Part shown: piece after piece, positions 1 to 8,893 of the stretch
Position numbering within the stretch: position 1 is the stretch's first letter
How the letters are laid out: each line of letters opens with the position of its first letter
NCBI GenBank assembly: GCA_913009685.1
Contig: CAJVXP010000004.1
Coordinates: forward strand, 1 to 64,000
DNA: 64,000 nucleotides
Source: an uncultured Bacteroidota bacterium
GTDB lineage: Bacteria > Bacteroidota > Bacteroidia > Bacteroidales > F082
Reading direction: 5' to 3'
Translations under genes and position numbers: made by a program
The notes under the pieces: generated by a model
The model's database searches: none
Seen by the model: only the letters and a program-made list of their open reading frames with translations
What the model was told of the DNA's origin: nothing

Positions 1-3000
1 ATAACCAACAAATTAAACTATGAACCCAACCATTATGTGCTCGATGCACCCGACGAAGACCTGATTATGGGCGAAATTCTGCTGGAAATGGAACGGCTCT
101 TATTTTCACCGGGCAAAACCAAAATTATGGCCGTCATAAGCAGTGGAAACCACCATTCGGACGTAGCCCGTATGGAAGGAACCAACCAACTGCTCCGCAA
201 ATATATCAGGGAGCTGATGCTACATTTCAACCTTCCTTTCGAAAACGACCCCCCGGCGCCTTCCATGTTGGAACTGATTCATAGCATTTCGGAAAATTTC
301 ACAGAAATTACCGGGATCAACCTGAACAGCTTCGATTTAAATAATTCGTTGAAATTCTTCAGCGATGATATTTACCAAAATATGGTAAATGAAAACCTGA
401 CCATCGGGAAAAAACTTTTCGGCGACATAAACCGACGCGTTCACGAGAAGGTCAATTCTCCTGAACTCACCGCAGCTCAACGTATTGCCTATCTTTATCT
501 GCTTACTGAAAAAAGCCATTTTAAAACCAACCTTACGGGAATTTTCCGTTCTTTCCAGCAACAAACAGAAAAGTTGAAGCTGAAGGACAGAAAAGCAGAA
601 CCGCTAATTAGCGACTTTCTGTATGAAGCCCTGCCGGGGGAGTGGCATTTGCTTTGGGATGAAGTTTCGGAAAATGGAAACAAAAAAGTCCCCGCAGAAA
701 ATCTACATCAGGAAACCCGCTGGTTTGTTCTTTTCCTCATTCAATTAATAAACAATACCAAGTCCAATGAGCACTATTATCCTTATGTACATACGGTCAT
801 GCGCTTGTCCGAAGCTGTTTTTCTCAAACAAAATTCTGCCATCAATGAAATGGTTCAGCACGGTATTAGTGTTTACGAACATTTTGATATAAAACAACAT
901 ACGCTGGTTAAAAATCAGGAGACTCATCTCGAATGGATTCCACGTATGCTTTCGCAATGCGGTGTTATTGGCACGGAACAAAATGTGCAAACACATACAC
1001 GCATTGCAACCGATTCTAAAAAACGGGAATTTGCTTACCATCGCTTAGACCGCCTCCACGGTGAAAAAAATAAACAGGAAAAGATAGCCGCACTGGCGCA
1101 AAAGGATTCTAACGAATACATCAAAGTACTGGACACACGTCCCATGCCTTCGTTTTTCCTGAACCGTCTTGAGCAATTTATCGGAAACATGGATGCCGGC
1201 GACTATCGTTGTAAGATTTTCAACGGAGGGCTGGTGAACGAACTTTTTGTATTTCATAAATCATACACAAAATATCTTACCGACAATTTCCGGCTAATGA
1301 AAAAGCAGGAAGTATCACTTGAAGATATCCGGCAATTTGTTCCCGACACCATTTGTTTTTACGGTTTTCCCGAAAAACTCATCTCTTTTCCACAGATCGG
1401 TTATTTTGATATTCCCGGTCCACGGGGAAATATTAAAGCCATTGTTGCTCCGCTCCGAAAAGAGGTGGACTATTTCGGCAACATCAAGAAGCCCCGTCTG
1501 ACGGTAATGAACGAGAAAATAAAGGAGTTGGGAGGTATTCCCATTCACGGTTCTATGTTTGCAGTAGAAGAAGACGACGGTGCTATTTTTGTGGTACAAA
1601 TTAATGGCGACAGCGGCGTAGGCAAGTCGGAAATGCTGGCTGCCATGATGCTGAAATGGATGAAGAAAAACCTTACCGGCGTCCGTTCGCTGAAAATGAT
1701 TGCCGGCGACATGTTCCATCTTTTCCCCGACAAAGAAGGCAACCTCTACGGTATTGGCACAGAAGAGGGCGACTTTAGCCGGGTTACCGACTTCGACCCG
1801 GATTATATCAAATACTATTATACTCTTTTTGAGAGCGCCTCCGACTCCAATGTGGAAGATCTGAACTCAAGAAGTACTATTAGCGGGTTGTGTGATGTGA
1901 GCATGCCTTATAAAATCGACATTATGCTTACTGCCAGTAATTTCGCCAGAGAAGAGGCGGGAATTACGCGCTATGAAAATCCGGAAAATTTCATCCTGTA
2001 CCGCAATTCGCACGGCGAGCGCAAAGAGAAAGCCACCAGCGGCGACAACCCCAATTTCCAGCGAACCCTGCTGCGTTACACCGGCGACAAAAACATTGTT
2101 GAAGTAATGGACCGCCATGGCGCTTACATCGACAATGTGCTGGATTGGGAATACGACGACTATACCGGACGTTTTTACCTCTGCTCGTCCTACAAAATGA
2201 TTGACCAGATAAACCTTGAAGAAATGGTCAACAAAATCTTCACAGGTAAGAAGTTCTATGAAGGGGACAGAGAGTGGACAATTTTGAGAGTTGATTTCGA
2301 TATTATAAAAAACAGGTTTGTGGCCGTTGTTGTTTCGGAAGACGAAGAAAAACAACAAATTATCGACCGTAACCTGTTTAATACACTGTTCGATACACTG
2401 GCCAGCACCCCGGCAGGGCAACCGTTTGTGGCCGAAGAAGGAGAATTCGAAAGCAAAAAACAGCTTATCGAAGTGCTGAAAACCGGCGAAGGCAAAAAAG
2501 TTCAGCTCGGCATCCTCTCCACTGACATTGGCCGGAAAGGCAAAGAGATAACCGGTCCGCAGATTGCCGCCGAAGACATGCGGCGCCTTATTCGCGAAGT
2601 ACGCAACAAACGACCCGACATCAATGAAAATAAAAATAAGGTCAAAAACCTGATAAGGGAAAAATATGCCGCAGTATTTAACCCGCATGAAAGCAATGCG
2701 GAAATCGACCGGTACAACTTCTGGTTGTGGCAAATGGAACAAATGCGAAAAGCCAAACTGGTACGTATCGATCAGCCCGACGAGGAAATCGACCTGTCAA
2801 ACCTGAAAATACGTCTTGACAGCACCAGAGAATTCCAACCCCTGCTGGTAACCCCCAATATGAACATGGAAATATCGGCTATGAGCGAAACCTATCGACA
2901 ACTGTTGCATTTGCCTCATATAAATGATATGGTTGAAGTATTTAAAGGTTTCCCTGACAAGGTTTTTGTAGCCGATAACTACGCTCAGGAAACACAGGTA

Positions 3001-3144
3001 AATAATATCATCCTGCAATTGCTAATGTTGAATCACCACATCCTGAGCGACGACCTGACGAAGGGGATGTTGATGCACAAGGTGGACCGCGAAACTCTTG
3101 CTGCTGCAAAAAAGGCTGCATTGGAGATCTTACAGGGGAAATAG
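1..3144 (+). CDS. Very large P-loop protein, HPr-kinase/PEPCK-like NTPase (5' partial)
   Basis: The frame is open to the first base of the window, so the true start lies outside; a GTG at 37 is only an internal candidate. About 1,047 residues are visible, with no signal peptide or membrane segment in that part. Counting from the GTG, residues 1-500 are mostly alpha-helical with no family I recognise. A Walker A motif, INGDSGVGKSE, lies at about 522-532, followed by AGDMFHLFPD and GIGTEEGDFSRV. This P-loop with a trailing Ser-Glu resembles HPr kinase, and the GD and EGDF segments recall the PEP carboxykinase core. The 350-residue C-terminal part is charged and soluble. The likely role is a cytoplasmic ATP-dependent kinase or similar enzyme; the substrate is unknown and the fold assignment is inference. 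It is followed by ridA on the other strand. Confidence 0.75.
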   Translation: MTNKLNYEPNHYVLDAPDEDLIMGEILLEMERLLFSPGKTKIMAVISSGNHHSDVARMEGTNQLLRKYIRELMLHFNLPFENDPPAPSMLELIHSISENFTEITGINLNSFDLNNSLKFFSDDIYQNMVNENLTIGKKLFGDINRRVHEKVNSPELTAAQRIAYLYLLTEKSHFKTNLTGIFRSFQQQTEKLKLKDRKAEPLISDFLYEALPGEWHLLWDEVSENGNKKVPAENLHQETRWFVLFLIQLINNTKSNEHYYPYVHTVMRLSEAVFLKQNSAINEMVQHGISVYEHFDIKQHTLVKNQETHLEWIPRMLSQCGVIGTEQNVQTHTRIATDSKKREFAYHRLDRLHGEKNKQEKIAALAQKDSNEYIKVLDTRPMPSFFLNRLEQFIGNMDAGDYRCKIFNGGLVNELFVFHKSYTKYLTDNFRLMKKQEVSLEDIRQFVPDTICFYGFPEKLISFPQIGYFDIPGPRGNIKAIVAPLRKEVDYFGNIKKPRLTVMNEKIKELGGIPIHGSMFAVEEDDGAIFVVQINGDSGVGKSEMLAAMMLKWMKKNLTGVRSLKMIAGDMFHLFPDKEGNLYGIGTEEGDFSRVTDFDPDYIKYYYTLFESASDSNVEDLNSRSTISGLCDVSMPYKIDIMLTASNFAREEAGITRYENPENFILYRNSHGERKEKATSGDNPNFQRTLLRYTGDKNIVEVMDRHGAYIDNVLDWEYDDYTGRFYLCSSYKMIDQINLEEMVNKIFTGKKFYEGDREWTILRVDFDIIKNRFVAVVVSEDEEKQQIIDRNLFNTLFDTLASTPAGQPFVAEEGEFESKKQLIEVLKTGEGKKVQLGILSTDIGRKGKEITGPQIAAEDMRRLIREVRNKRPDINENKNKVKNLIREKYAAVFNPHESNAEIDRYNFWLWQMEQMRKAKLVRIDQPDEEIDLSNLKIRLDSTREFQPLLVTPNMNMEISAMSETYRQLLHLPHINDMVEVFKGFPDKVFVADNYAQETQVNNIILQLLMLNHHILSDDLTKGMLMHKVDRETLAAAKKAALEILQGK

Positions 3145-3176
3145 AAGCATATTGTTCAATCCATCGCTGTCAGAGA

Positions 3177-3557
3177 TTATTTTTTGGTGGCGATGGTTTC
3201 AATCTCTACCAAAACGCCCAGTGGGAGCTCTTTTACAGCAAAAGCAGCCCTTGCCGGAGGGTTTTCCGGGTAGTATTTTCCGTAAACGACGTTCATGGCC
3301 GCAAAGTCCCCCATGTCGCTTAACAGGCAGGTAGATTTGATCACATCCGTGAAATCATAACCGGCTTCTTTGAGAATAGCCCCGATATTTTTCATTACCT
3401 GTTCCGTTTGCCCTGTAATACCGCCTTCCGTCACTTTTCCGGTTTGCGGGTCAATGGCCACCTGTCCGGAGATAAATAATATGCCGTTGGCTTCCACAGC
3501 CTGGCTGTACGGGCCAATGGCAGCAGGTGCGTTGGTGGTATGAATAATTTTTTTCAT
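3177..3557 (-). CDS. ridA: RidA family reactive imine/enamine deaminase
   Basis: A 126-residue protein of normal RidA length that hydrolyses reactive enamine/imine intermediates released by PLP enzymes, protecting those enzymes. The N-terminal APAAIGPYSQA block, the LFISGQVAIDP strand, the substrate-carboxylate Arg (R103 in PPARAAF) and the late Glu (E120) are all present. I chose the ATG at 3557, not the in-frame TTG at 3578, because a TAnnTTTG -7 box on this strand overlaps that TTG. The gene converges on the large P-loop gene and is transcribed divergently from ispG. It is monocistronic. Confidence 0.93.
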   Translation of the reverse strand: MKKIIHTTNAPAAIGPYSQAVEANGILFISGQVAIDPQTGKVTEGGITGQTEQVMKNIGAILKEAGYDFTDVIKSTCLLSDMGDFAAMNVVYGKYYPENPPARAAFAVKELPLGVLVEIETIATKK

Positions 3558-3575
3558 GGTTGATATGTTTTTTTT

Positions 3576-3583
3576 CAAAATTA
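3576..3583 (-). promoter_or_regulatory. -7 box TAATTTTG of ridA
   Basis: The minus strand reads TAATTTTG, matching the Bacteroidota sigma-ABfr -7 consensus TAnnTTTG, about 19 bases before the ridA ATG. No clear -33 TTTG is seen. Confidence 0.55.
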
Positions 3584-3658
3584 CGAGAATAAATAATATC
3601 GAAAATCGTCAACAATGAAAAACATAACCATTTTCGTTTTGAATCCTATTTCATTATG

Positions 3659-3692
3659 TTTTCCCTGTTTTTGGAAAATAAAACAGGGAAAA
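3659..3692. repeat. Perfect 13-bp inverted repeat between divergent ridA and ispG
   Basis: The arms TTTTCCCTGTTTT (3659-3671) and AAAACAGGGAAAA (3680-3692) are perfectly complementary around an 8-base loop. It sits about 80 bases upstream of the ridA -7 box and 130 bases upstream of the ispG -7 box, so it is not a terminator of either gene. It may be a shared operator or a structured element. Confidence 0.6.
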
Positions 3693-3819
3693 GAATAGGT
3701 CTTACAAGTGGTATATCGCTACTCATCCTAAGTTTAGCATACCTCAAATAACAAGGTCTTTTCTTTTTTGGTTTTTTTCATTGATAAATTCACTTTGTGC
3801 CCCTTTTTTGGCAGTATCG

Positions 3820-3827
3820 TATCTTTG
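3820..3827 (+). promoter_or_regulatory. -7 box TATCTTTG of ispG
   Basis: TATCTTTG matches TAnnTTTG. Transcription would begin near 3834, only a few bases before the ATGs at 3840 and 3849, which rules out the upstream in-frame start at 3768. Confidence 0.55.
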
Positions 3828-3848
3828 CCGGAGAAAAAGATGCAGGTT

Positions 3849-5291
3849 ATGTCCACAGAATTCATTAGCCGGGAAATAACTATCGGGAATCTTCGTCTCG
3901 GGGGCCGGCAGCCCATCCGTATCCAAAGTATGACCAACACTCCCACGCTGGATACCAATGCCACGGTTGAGCAGGTAATCCGCCTTGCAGAAGCCGGATG
4001 CGAAATGGTTCGTATTACGGCCGCCAACATGCATGAAGCTGAGAACCTGAAAAATATTAGCAGGATTTTGAAAGAAAAAGGGATCAATCTTCCGCTTATC
4101 GCGGATATTCATTTTATGCCCAAGGCTGCAGAAATTGCCGCCGGAATTGTAGAAAAGGTACGCATCAATCCGGGTAATTACTCCGGTTCACATCACAAAG
4201 CAAAAAAATATTCTGCTGCAGATTACCGCAAAGAGCTGGACGAAATGGTGCTAAACGTAGAACCTTTATTGAATATCTGCACGCGCCACAACACAGCCAT
4301 CCGTATCGGTATCAACCACGGCTCCCTCTCCGACCGCATACTGTACAAATACGGTAACACCGCCGAAGGAATGGTGGCTTCGGCCATGGAGTTCATTCAG
4401 ATTTGCCGTAAAAAGGGTTTCGGGAAGCTTACACTTTCGTTAAAAGCCAGTAATGTACAAACCATGATACTGGCCAACCGGCTGATGGTACGTGAAATGC
4501 TAAAACAGGGAATGGATTATCCTTTGCATCTCGGCGTTACCGAAGCGGGCAATGGAACCGAAGGCCGGATAAAATCAGCCCTGGGCATTGGCTCTCTGCT
4601 AGCCGAAGGCATTGGCGATACCATACGTGTTTCGCTCACAGAAGCTCCTGAAAAGGAAATCCCGGTGGCTCACCGGCTGGTAGAATTTTACGGTAGGCGG
4701 GCCACAAAACCAGATGTAAAAAAAAGGGTGCAATACCTGAAATCCGGAGAAATACCCTCGCATCAGCGTACGGCTGTGGCTTTTATTGACGAAACTAAAA
4801 ACTTTCCGGAGGAAGCAGTGGTAATCTTCATGTCCTACCCCGGACTCCCGGAGGAAGAGCTGCTGCTTCGCTCACCGGTGGATTTCAACCTCGCTTACGA
4901 AAATAAAAAAGCGGATGGTTTGCTTATCGCAAATGGTCCGTACAGGAATAACCAGCATCTCGGAGAACTGGCTTTGGAAATCTTACAAGCCTGCGGACTC
5001 CATTATTCGCACACCGAGTTTATTGCCTGCCCTTCTTGCGGACGTACGCTTTTCGACATTGAAAAAGTACTGGAAAAGGTAAAAAAACGATTAGGAAATA
5101 TCAAAGGATTAAAAATTGCCGTGATGGGTTGCTTAGTGAACGGTCCCGGCGAAATGGCCGGTGCAGATTACGGTTTTACAGGTGCCGCTCCGGGGAAAAT
5201 AAACCTGTACAAAGGAGAAAAAATCATTTTCAGAAATCTTCCGGAAGCCGAAGCGCTGGCCAAATTGGAAAAACTAATCCGTGAAAAGTAG
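3849..5291 (+). CDS. ispG: 4-hydroxy-3-methylbut-2-en-1-yl diphosphate synthase IspG
   Basis: This MEP-pathway iron-sulfur enzyme converts methylerythritol cyclodiphosphate to HMBPP. The start is set at 3849 (an ATG three codons earlier is possible) because the promoter lies at 3820. The protein has 480 residues. An N-terminal TIM barrel (about 1-290, with VRINPGNY, IRIGINHGSLS and GVTEAGNGTEGRIKSA) is followed by a spacer of about 80-90 residues and the C-terminal Fe-S domain. The cluster ligands are visible as C394 and C397 (CPSCGRT), C428 (MGCLVNGPGE) and probably E435. It is longer than the roughly 370-residue two-domain enzyme and shorter than the three-domain Bacteroidota/plant type. 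The stop abuts the stop of the convergent SDR gene. Confidence 0.96.
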   Translation: MSTEFISREITIGNLRLGGRQPIRIQSMTNTPTLDTNATVEQVIRLAEAGCEMVRITAANMHEAENLKNISRILKEKGINLPLIADIHFMPKAAEIAAGIVEKVRINPGNYSGSHHKAKKYSAADYRKELDEMVLNVEPLLNICTRHNTAIRIGINHGSLSDRILYKYGNTAEGMVASAMEFIQICRKKGFGKLTLSLKASNVQTMILANRLMVREMLKQGMDYPLHLGVTEAGNGTEGRIKSALGIGSLLAEGIGDTIRVSLTEAPEKEIPVAHRLVEFYGRRATKPDVKKRVQYLKSGEIPSHQRTAVAFIDETKNFPEEAVVIFMSYPGLPEEELLLRSPVDFNLAYENKKADGLLIANGPYRNNQHLGELALEILQACGLHYSHTEFIACPSCGRTLFDIEKVLEKVKKRLGNIKGLKIAVMGCLVNGPGEMAGADYGFTGAAPGKINLYKGEKIIFRNLPEAEALAKLEKLIREK

Positions 5292-6299
5292 CTATTTGTC
5301 TTTCAAAAAGATTTTAGCTGTTCTTTTGATGCTTTCTGCCATAGGAGTGAAACGCATTCCCGTTGCTTTCACAAATTTCTCGTTGCTGTAGTGGTAAAAC
5401 CGGTTCGCCGTTTTGGCCGTCTGCCGGGTTATCAATGGTTTTTTGCCCGTCAGCAAGGATTGGACTTTCAGCAACCGCCAGCTGAGTTCGCTCAGCACCA
5501 TTCCGGCTTTGTGCCCGGGAGGCTCTACACCCAACGACTGTGCCATTATTTCAAACAATTTTTTGTAACTCAGGTCTTCGCTATTAAGGATAAACCGCTC
5601 TCCCGAAAAGTTTCCTTCCATTAACAAAATCATAGCTTTGGCCACATCATTCACATCCACGTAACCGTTAATCCCTCGTGTATAAAACTTTAAACCGTTA
5701 TAAACCGTCTGGAACATTCTGGAACTGCCCGCATTAAAATTTCCGGCGCCAAGAATGATGGCCGGATTTACAATGACAGCCTTTAGACCTTCGGCCATGC
5801 CGCGCCACACTTCGCGCTCGGCTTCGTATTTGCTAAGGGAATAAGACGAAATTTTCTGGTCTTTTTTCCACTCACTTTTTTCGGTGGTTATTCCGTTGTT
5901 TCCTGCGCGTCCCAATGCAGCTATGGAGCTCACATAACACAGTTTTTTAATTTTTTTCCCGAGACAGGCATTCACCACATTGGCCGTTCCGGTAACGTTG
6001 GTTTCCATAATTTCAGCCTTATCCTTCGGGTTAAAAGAAACCATAGCCGCTGTATGATACACTTTTTCAATCCCATTCATCGCCTGCAAAAGGGAATCAA
6101 TATCCAGGATATCTCCTTCAACCCATTCAATTTTTGAATAGTATTTTTCCGGCTGGGAAGTGTAAAATGAAAAGATTTTTTCGGTCTGACTAATGGAAGA
6201 TGTTGTACGCCGCAGTGCCCGCACTTTTACCTCTTTTTGTGTCAATTGATACAGCAAATGTGCACCTACAAGACCTGTTCCTCCGGTTACTAAAATCAT
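5292..6299 (-). CDS. NAD-dependent epimerase/dehydratase (extended SDR)
   Basis: A 335-residue extended short-chain dehydrogenase/reductase. The N-terminal Rossmann motif GGTGLVG is at 6-12, the VYHTAAMV strand near 82-90, and the catalytic YxxxK appears as YSLSK near 155. The middle VNPAIILGAG block matches NAD-dependent nucleoside-diphosphate-sugar epimerases and dihydroflavonol-reductase-like proteins. The substrate cannot be named from sequence. No sugar-nucleotide genes are near, so a lipid or small-molecule ketone reductase is equally possible. It is tail to tail with ispG with no intergenic base, and 44 bases downstream of the M1 peptidase gene, so it may be co-transcribed with that gene. 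Confidence 0.85.
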   Translation of the reverse strand: MILVTGGTGLVGAHLLYQLTQKEVKVRALRRTTSSISQTEKIFSFYTSQPEKYYSKIEWVEGDILDIDSLLQAMNGIEKVYHTAAMVSFNPKDKAEIMETNVTGTANVVNACLGKKIKKLCYVSSIAALGRAGNNGITTEKSEWKKDQKISSYSLSKYEAEREVWRGMAEGLKAVIVNPAIILGAGNFNAGSSRMFQTVYNGLKFYTRGINGYVDVNDVAKAMILLMEGNFSGERFILNSEDLSYKKLFEIMAQSLGVEPPGHKAGMVLSELSWRLLKVQSLLTGKKPLITRQTAKTANRFYHYSNEKFVKATGMRFTPMAESIKRTAKIFLKDK

Positions 6300-6343
6300 G
6301 AGGGCTAAATTAGTTTATTTTGCCTTTTGGAAAAAGTGTCCTA

Positions 6344-8293
6344 TCACCGGATAAATTTACGAACAAAAACATGCCGGGCTGTTTCAACACGGACAATATA
6401 AAGCCCGGGCTTAAATCGTGACATATTGATCCTCAGACTGTTGTTATTCGTTATCATTTCATACATGCGTCTGCCGTTTAGGTCGGAAATAACAACTTTT
6501 TTTTGCTGATCTGCAGGCTGTTGAAACTGCAAATAAAGAAATTGCCGGGCAGGCACCGGCCCCATGCTAAAATAAACCGGGTTTTCACGGTCGCGGACGC
6601 CCACATAAATGATATCATTTACTTTTTCCATTGTCCGGTCATCCGGATCAACGACAATTCCCTGCACTTTTCCGGAAACCGGAACCGCAAATTGATTTAT
6701 GTTGGCGGTTTGTTGCAGGCGTATCAGAGTATCGCTGCCATTGACAAATTCAATTTTGTAATCCATCCACATCTTGAAAAAGCCCGGATTATTTATTGAT
6801 GTGGTCTGAGTGCCGGTTAAGTGCAGAACATTCGCCGAGTCGTACCATTCAATCGTGTAGATTGGATAGCCTTCGCCATAATACCACTGAGTGAAAAACC
6901 AGGTATAGTCCATACCGGTAACAGCGTTAACAACCGATTTGAAGTCATCACCCGTGGCCACGCCCCCGGCAAATTGATTTTGATACGTTTTTAAAATCCT
7001 GAAAAAAACACTATCGTTGTTAATTTCATGGCGAAGCATGTGAAGGATGGAGGCTCCTTTGTCATAAGTTAAACGCCCGTTAAAAATGCGCCATTCATTT
7101 CCTAAATAAATCTCATCTTTGGGTATATAAACAGAACCGCCGGGCTGCGACATGGCTTTACTTTGTGCTTTGGTAATAAAAGCACGCGCAATACTATCGC
7201 CGTAAATATATTCATTGGCGAGATAATCGGCATAAGTGGCAAAACCTTCATTCACCCAAATATCGCTCCAGTCGGCACAGGTAACATTATCGCCAAACCA
7301 CATGTGCCCCAGTTCGTGAGCCACCAGGTCGAATCCGAAATCCCCGAGCGTAGTCATGGTTTGATGTTCCATTCCGCCGGCCAACTCGGTAAGGCATTGG
7401 CCGTATTTCTCCTTACGGAAAGGATATGGACCAAACAATTTAACATAAAGTTCAATAAGTTTTGCTGTCTCTTTGATTTGTTTCCGGTGTTGGCTGAGAT
7501 AGTTATCTGAATTATAAATAAAATTTTGAACTAAAACGGAGTCGCGTGGCGGATTATCGGGATGAGCATAAAAACTAAAATCGCGATAATCGGCAACGGC
7601 AAAAGAAATCAGGTAGTAATCAATGGGATATTTCGTTTTCCATTCAAAACGTTTTTTCCCTCCGGGGAGTTTAGTAATGGCAGTCAGCAATCCCTCCGAA
7701 CCGGCCAGATAACTGCTGTCAACAGTCAGAAATATCCAGGCCGAATCGGCTTTGTCTTTCAAATCCTGTTTTACCGGAAACCATGTTTTTGCCGCAAAAG
7801 GTTCGGAAAGCGACCAGGAAACATGTTTCTTCCATGTTTTGTTGTATGCTGTGGAAACACCGGAGAAAAAGCCTCCTGTTGGCGATGTGCCGTGGTAGTA
7901 AATCCTGACGGAAAAATGTGTTCCTTTGTTTTGAATCGGAGTTATGGGGAAAAGAACATTGTCCGCATTCCGGGTTGGTTTATCTATTTTATGACCATTC
8001 AGAAACGCAGAGTCTACCGACATTTCAGGAATAAGTTCCACAGCAAATGTATCCAGTTTGTCTACCAGTATGGATGCGCCTATAGTTACATTTCCGCTCA
8101 CGAAAGTCGAAGTCGGGCTCACCGAAATATCAAGTCTGTAAAAATGGACATCGTAATCGAAAAGAAATTTACTTTGCCAGGAATATTCCGGATTGAACGC
8201 CTGTTGTTTGAACATTTCAAATGTTTGGCGCCGCTGTGCCGAAGCATAAAAAACTGTGAAAACAAAAAGCAGGAGGACTAGTTTTCGTAACAT
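6344..8293 (-). CDS. Secreted M1 family aminopeptidase with T9SS sorting domain
   Basis: A 649-residue zinc metallopeptidase. The N-terminal signal peptide ends near ASAQ (residues 1-19). Residues 40-220 form the M1 N-terminal beta domain. The exopeptidase motif appears as GGMEH (306-310) in place of GAMEN, and the zinc site is H326-E-L-G-H330 with E349 in the following NEGFATY. The last 75 residues (VVISDLNGRRMYE to GLYIVRVETARHVFVRKFIR) form a type A T9SS C-terminal signal, so the enzyme should be exported through the outer membrane and probably anchored to the surface. A TAnnTTTG box lies 18 bases upstream. It likely feeds peptide scavenging. Confidence 0.93.
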   Translation of the reverse strand: MLRKLVLLLFVFTVFYASAQRRQTFEMFKQQAFNPEYSWQSKFLFDYDVHFYRLDISVSPTSTFVSGNVTIGASILVDKLDTFAVELIPEMSVDSAFLNGHKIDKPTRNADNVLFPITPIQNKGTHFSVRIYYHGTSPTGGFFSGVSTAYNKTWKKHVSWSLSEPFAAKTWFPVKQDLKDKADSAWIFLTVDSSYLAGSEGLLTAITKLPGGKKRFEWKTKYPIDYYLISFAVADYRDFSFYAHPDNPPRDSVLVQNFIYNSDNYLSQHRKQIKETAKLIELYVKLFGPYPFRKEKYGQCLTELAGGMEHQTMTTLGDFGFDLVAHELGHMWFGDNVTCADWSDIWVNEGFATYADYLANEYIYGDSIARAFITKAQSKAMSQPGGSVYIPKDEIYLGNEWRIFNGRLTYDKGASILHMLRHEINNDSVFFRILKTYQNQFAGGVATGDDFKSVVNAVTGMDYTWFFTQWYYGEGYPIYTIEWYDSANVLHLTGTQTTSINNPGFFKMWMDYKIEFVNGSDTLIRLQQTANINQFAVPVSGKVQGIVVDPDDRTMEKVNDIIYVGVRDRENPVYFSMGPVPARQFLYLQFQQPADQQKKVVISDLNGRRMYEMITNNNSLRINMSRFKPGLYIVRVETARHVFVRKFIR

Positions 8294-8310
8294 CGTGGTG
8301 TATTATCTTT

Positions 8311-8318
8311 CAAAAGTA
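8311..8318 (-). promoter_or_regulatory. -7 box TACTTTTG of the M1 peptidase gene
   Basis: The minus strand reads TACTTTTG 18 bases before the ATG at 8293, matching TAnnTTTG. Confidence 0.5.
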
Positions 8319-8425
8319 ATAAAAAAAAGAAATACATGATTTTTACCCTGAGGAAGTAACCTTAACAATAAATTGGTGTATAACCAGAAAATTTTAATGA
8401 TTACACTGATATTATATTAGCGATC

Positions 8426-8893
8426 ATGGATAAAACAGATAATTATATCTTAAACGTTGATTATAAGGCGATTAGCCATGCTGAAAAATACATTGAGAGT
8501 TTGTTTCGCCAATGGTCAATCAATGAAATTTATCTTGGGAACATCGTTACCTCCTTTTCCAACCTTATTCATTTATTATTGGAGCATCAGAGAGATGGGG
8601 AAATTGACATTACAGCCCAACTGAAGAATGAAGAATTTTCCTTTAAATTTGCCGGAGTCGCTGTTCCGATTCTCAAACTTTTTTTAAAGGAACATCTTCT
8701 GCAGGATGTTCTGGATAATACCACACAATCTGTTTTTTTAATACAAAAAGTCGCTGACGAAATTTCAGTGGAAGGCGAAAATTTGATTTTAAAGTTTAAT
8801 ATCGGTGCCTTACCGGAAGCTTTCCTTAACAACCGAAAACAATCCCTGGAAAATTATCATCAAAACACCCCACAAAAAACCTTAAATGATTAA
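8426..8893 (+). CDS. Uncharacterised ATPase-like protein overlapping ybeY
   Basis: A 155-residue soluble protein. The central segment NIVTSFSNLIHLLLEH (about 39-54) looks like the N-box helix of GHKL (histidine-kinase-type) ATPases such as anti-sigma factors. Later segments (ILKLFLKEHLL, VFLIQKVADEISVEG) fit the rest of that fold, but the nucleotide-binding DxGxG box is not evident, so it may not bind ATP. Its end overlaps the ybeY start by 8 bases, which implies translational coupling and a shared mRNA with ybeY and perhaps mnmG. From memory, a gene like this often precedes ybeY in Bacteroidota. The function is unknown. Confidence 0.7.
   Translation: MDKTDNYILNVDYKAISHAEKYIESLFRQWSINEIYLGNIVTSFSNLIHLLLEHQRDGEIDITAQLKNEEFSFKFAGVAVPILKLFLKEHLLQDVLDNTTQSVFLIQKVADEISVEGENLILKFNIGALPEAFLNNRKQSLENYHQNTPQKTLND

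Noticed and set aside
1867-2742. A 291-residue minus-strand ORF inside the first gene
   Set aside because: It lies wholly opposite a long gene, has no family motif and shows the composition of an antisense shadow.
7562-8281. A 239-residue + strand ORF opposite the M1 peptidase gene
   Set aside because: It is antisense to a gene with clear catalytic motifs and no motif of its own.
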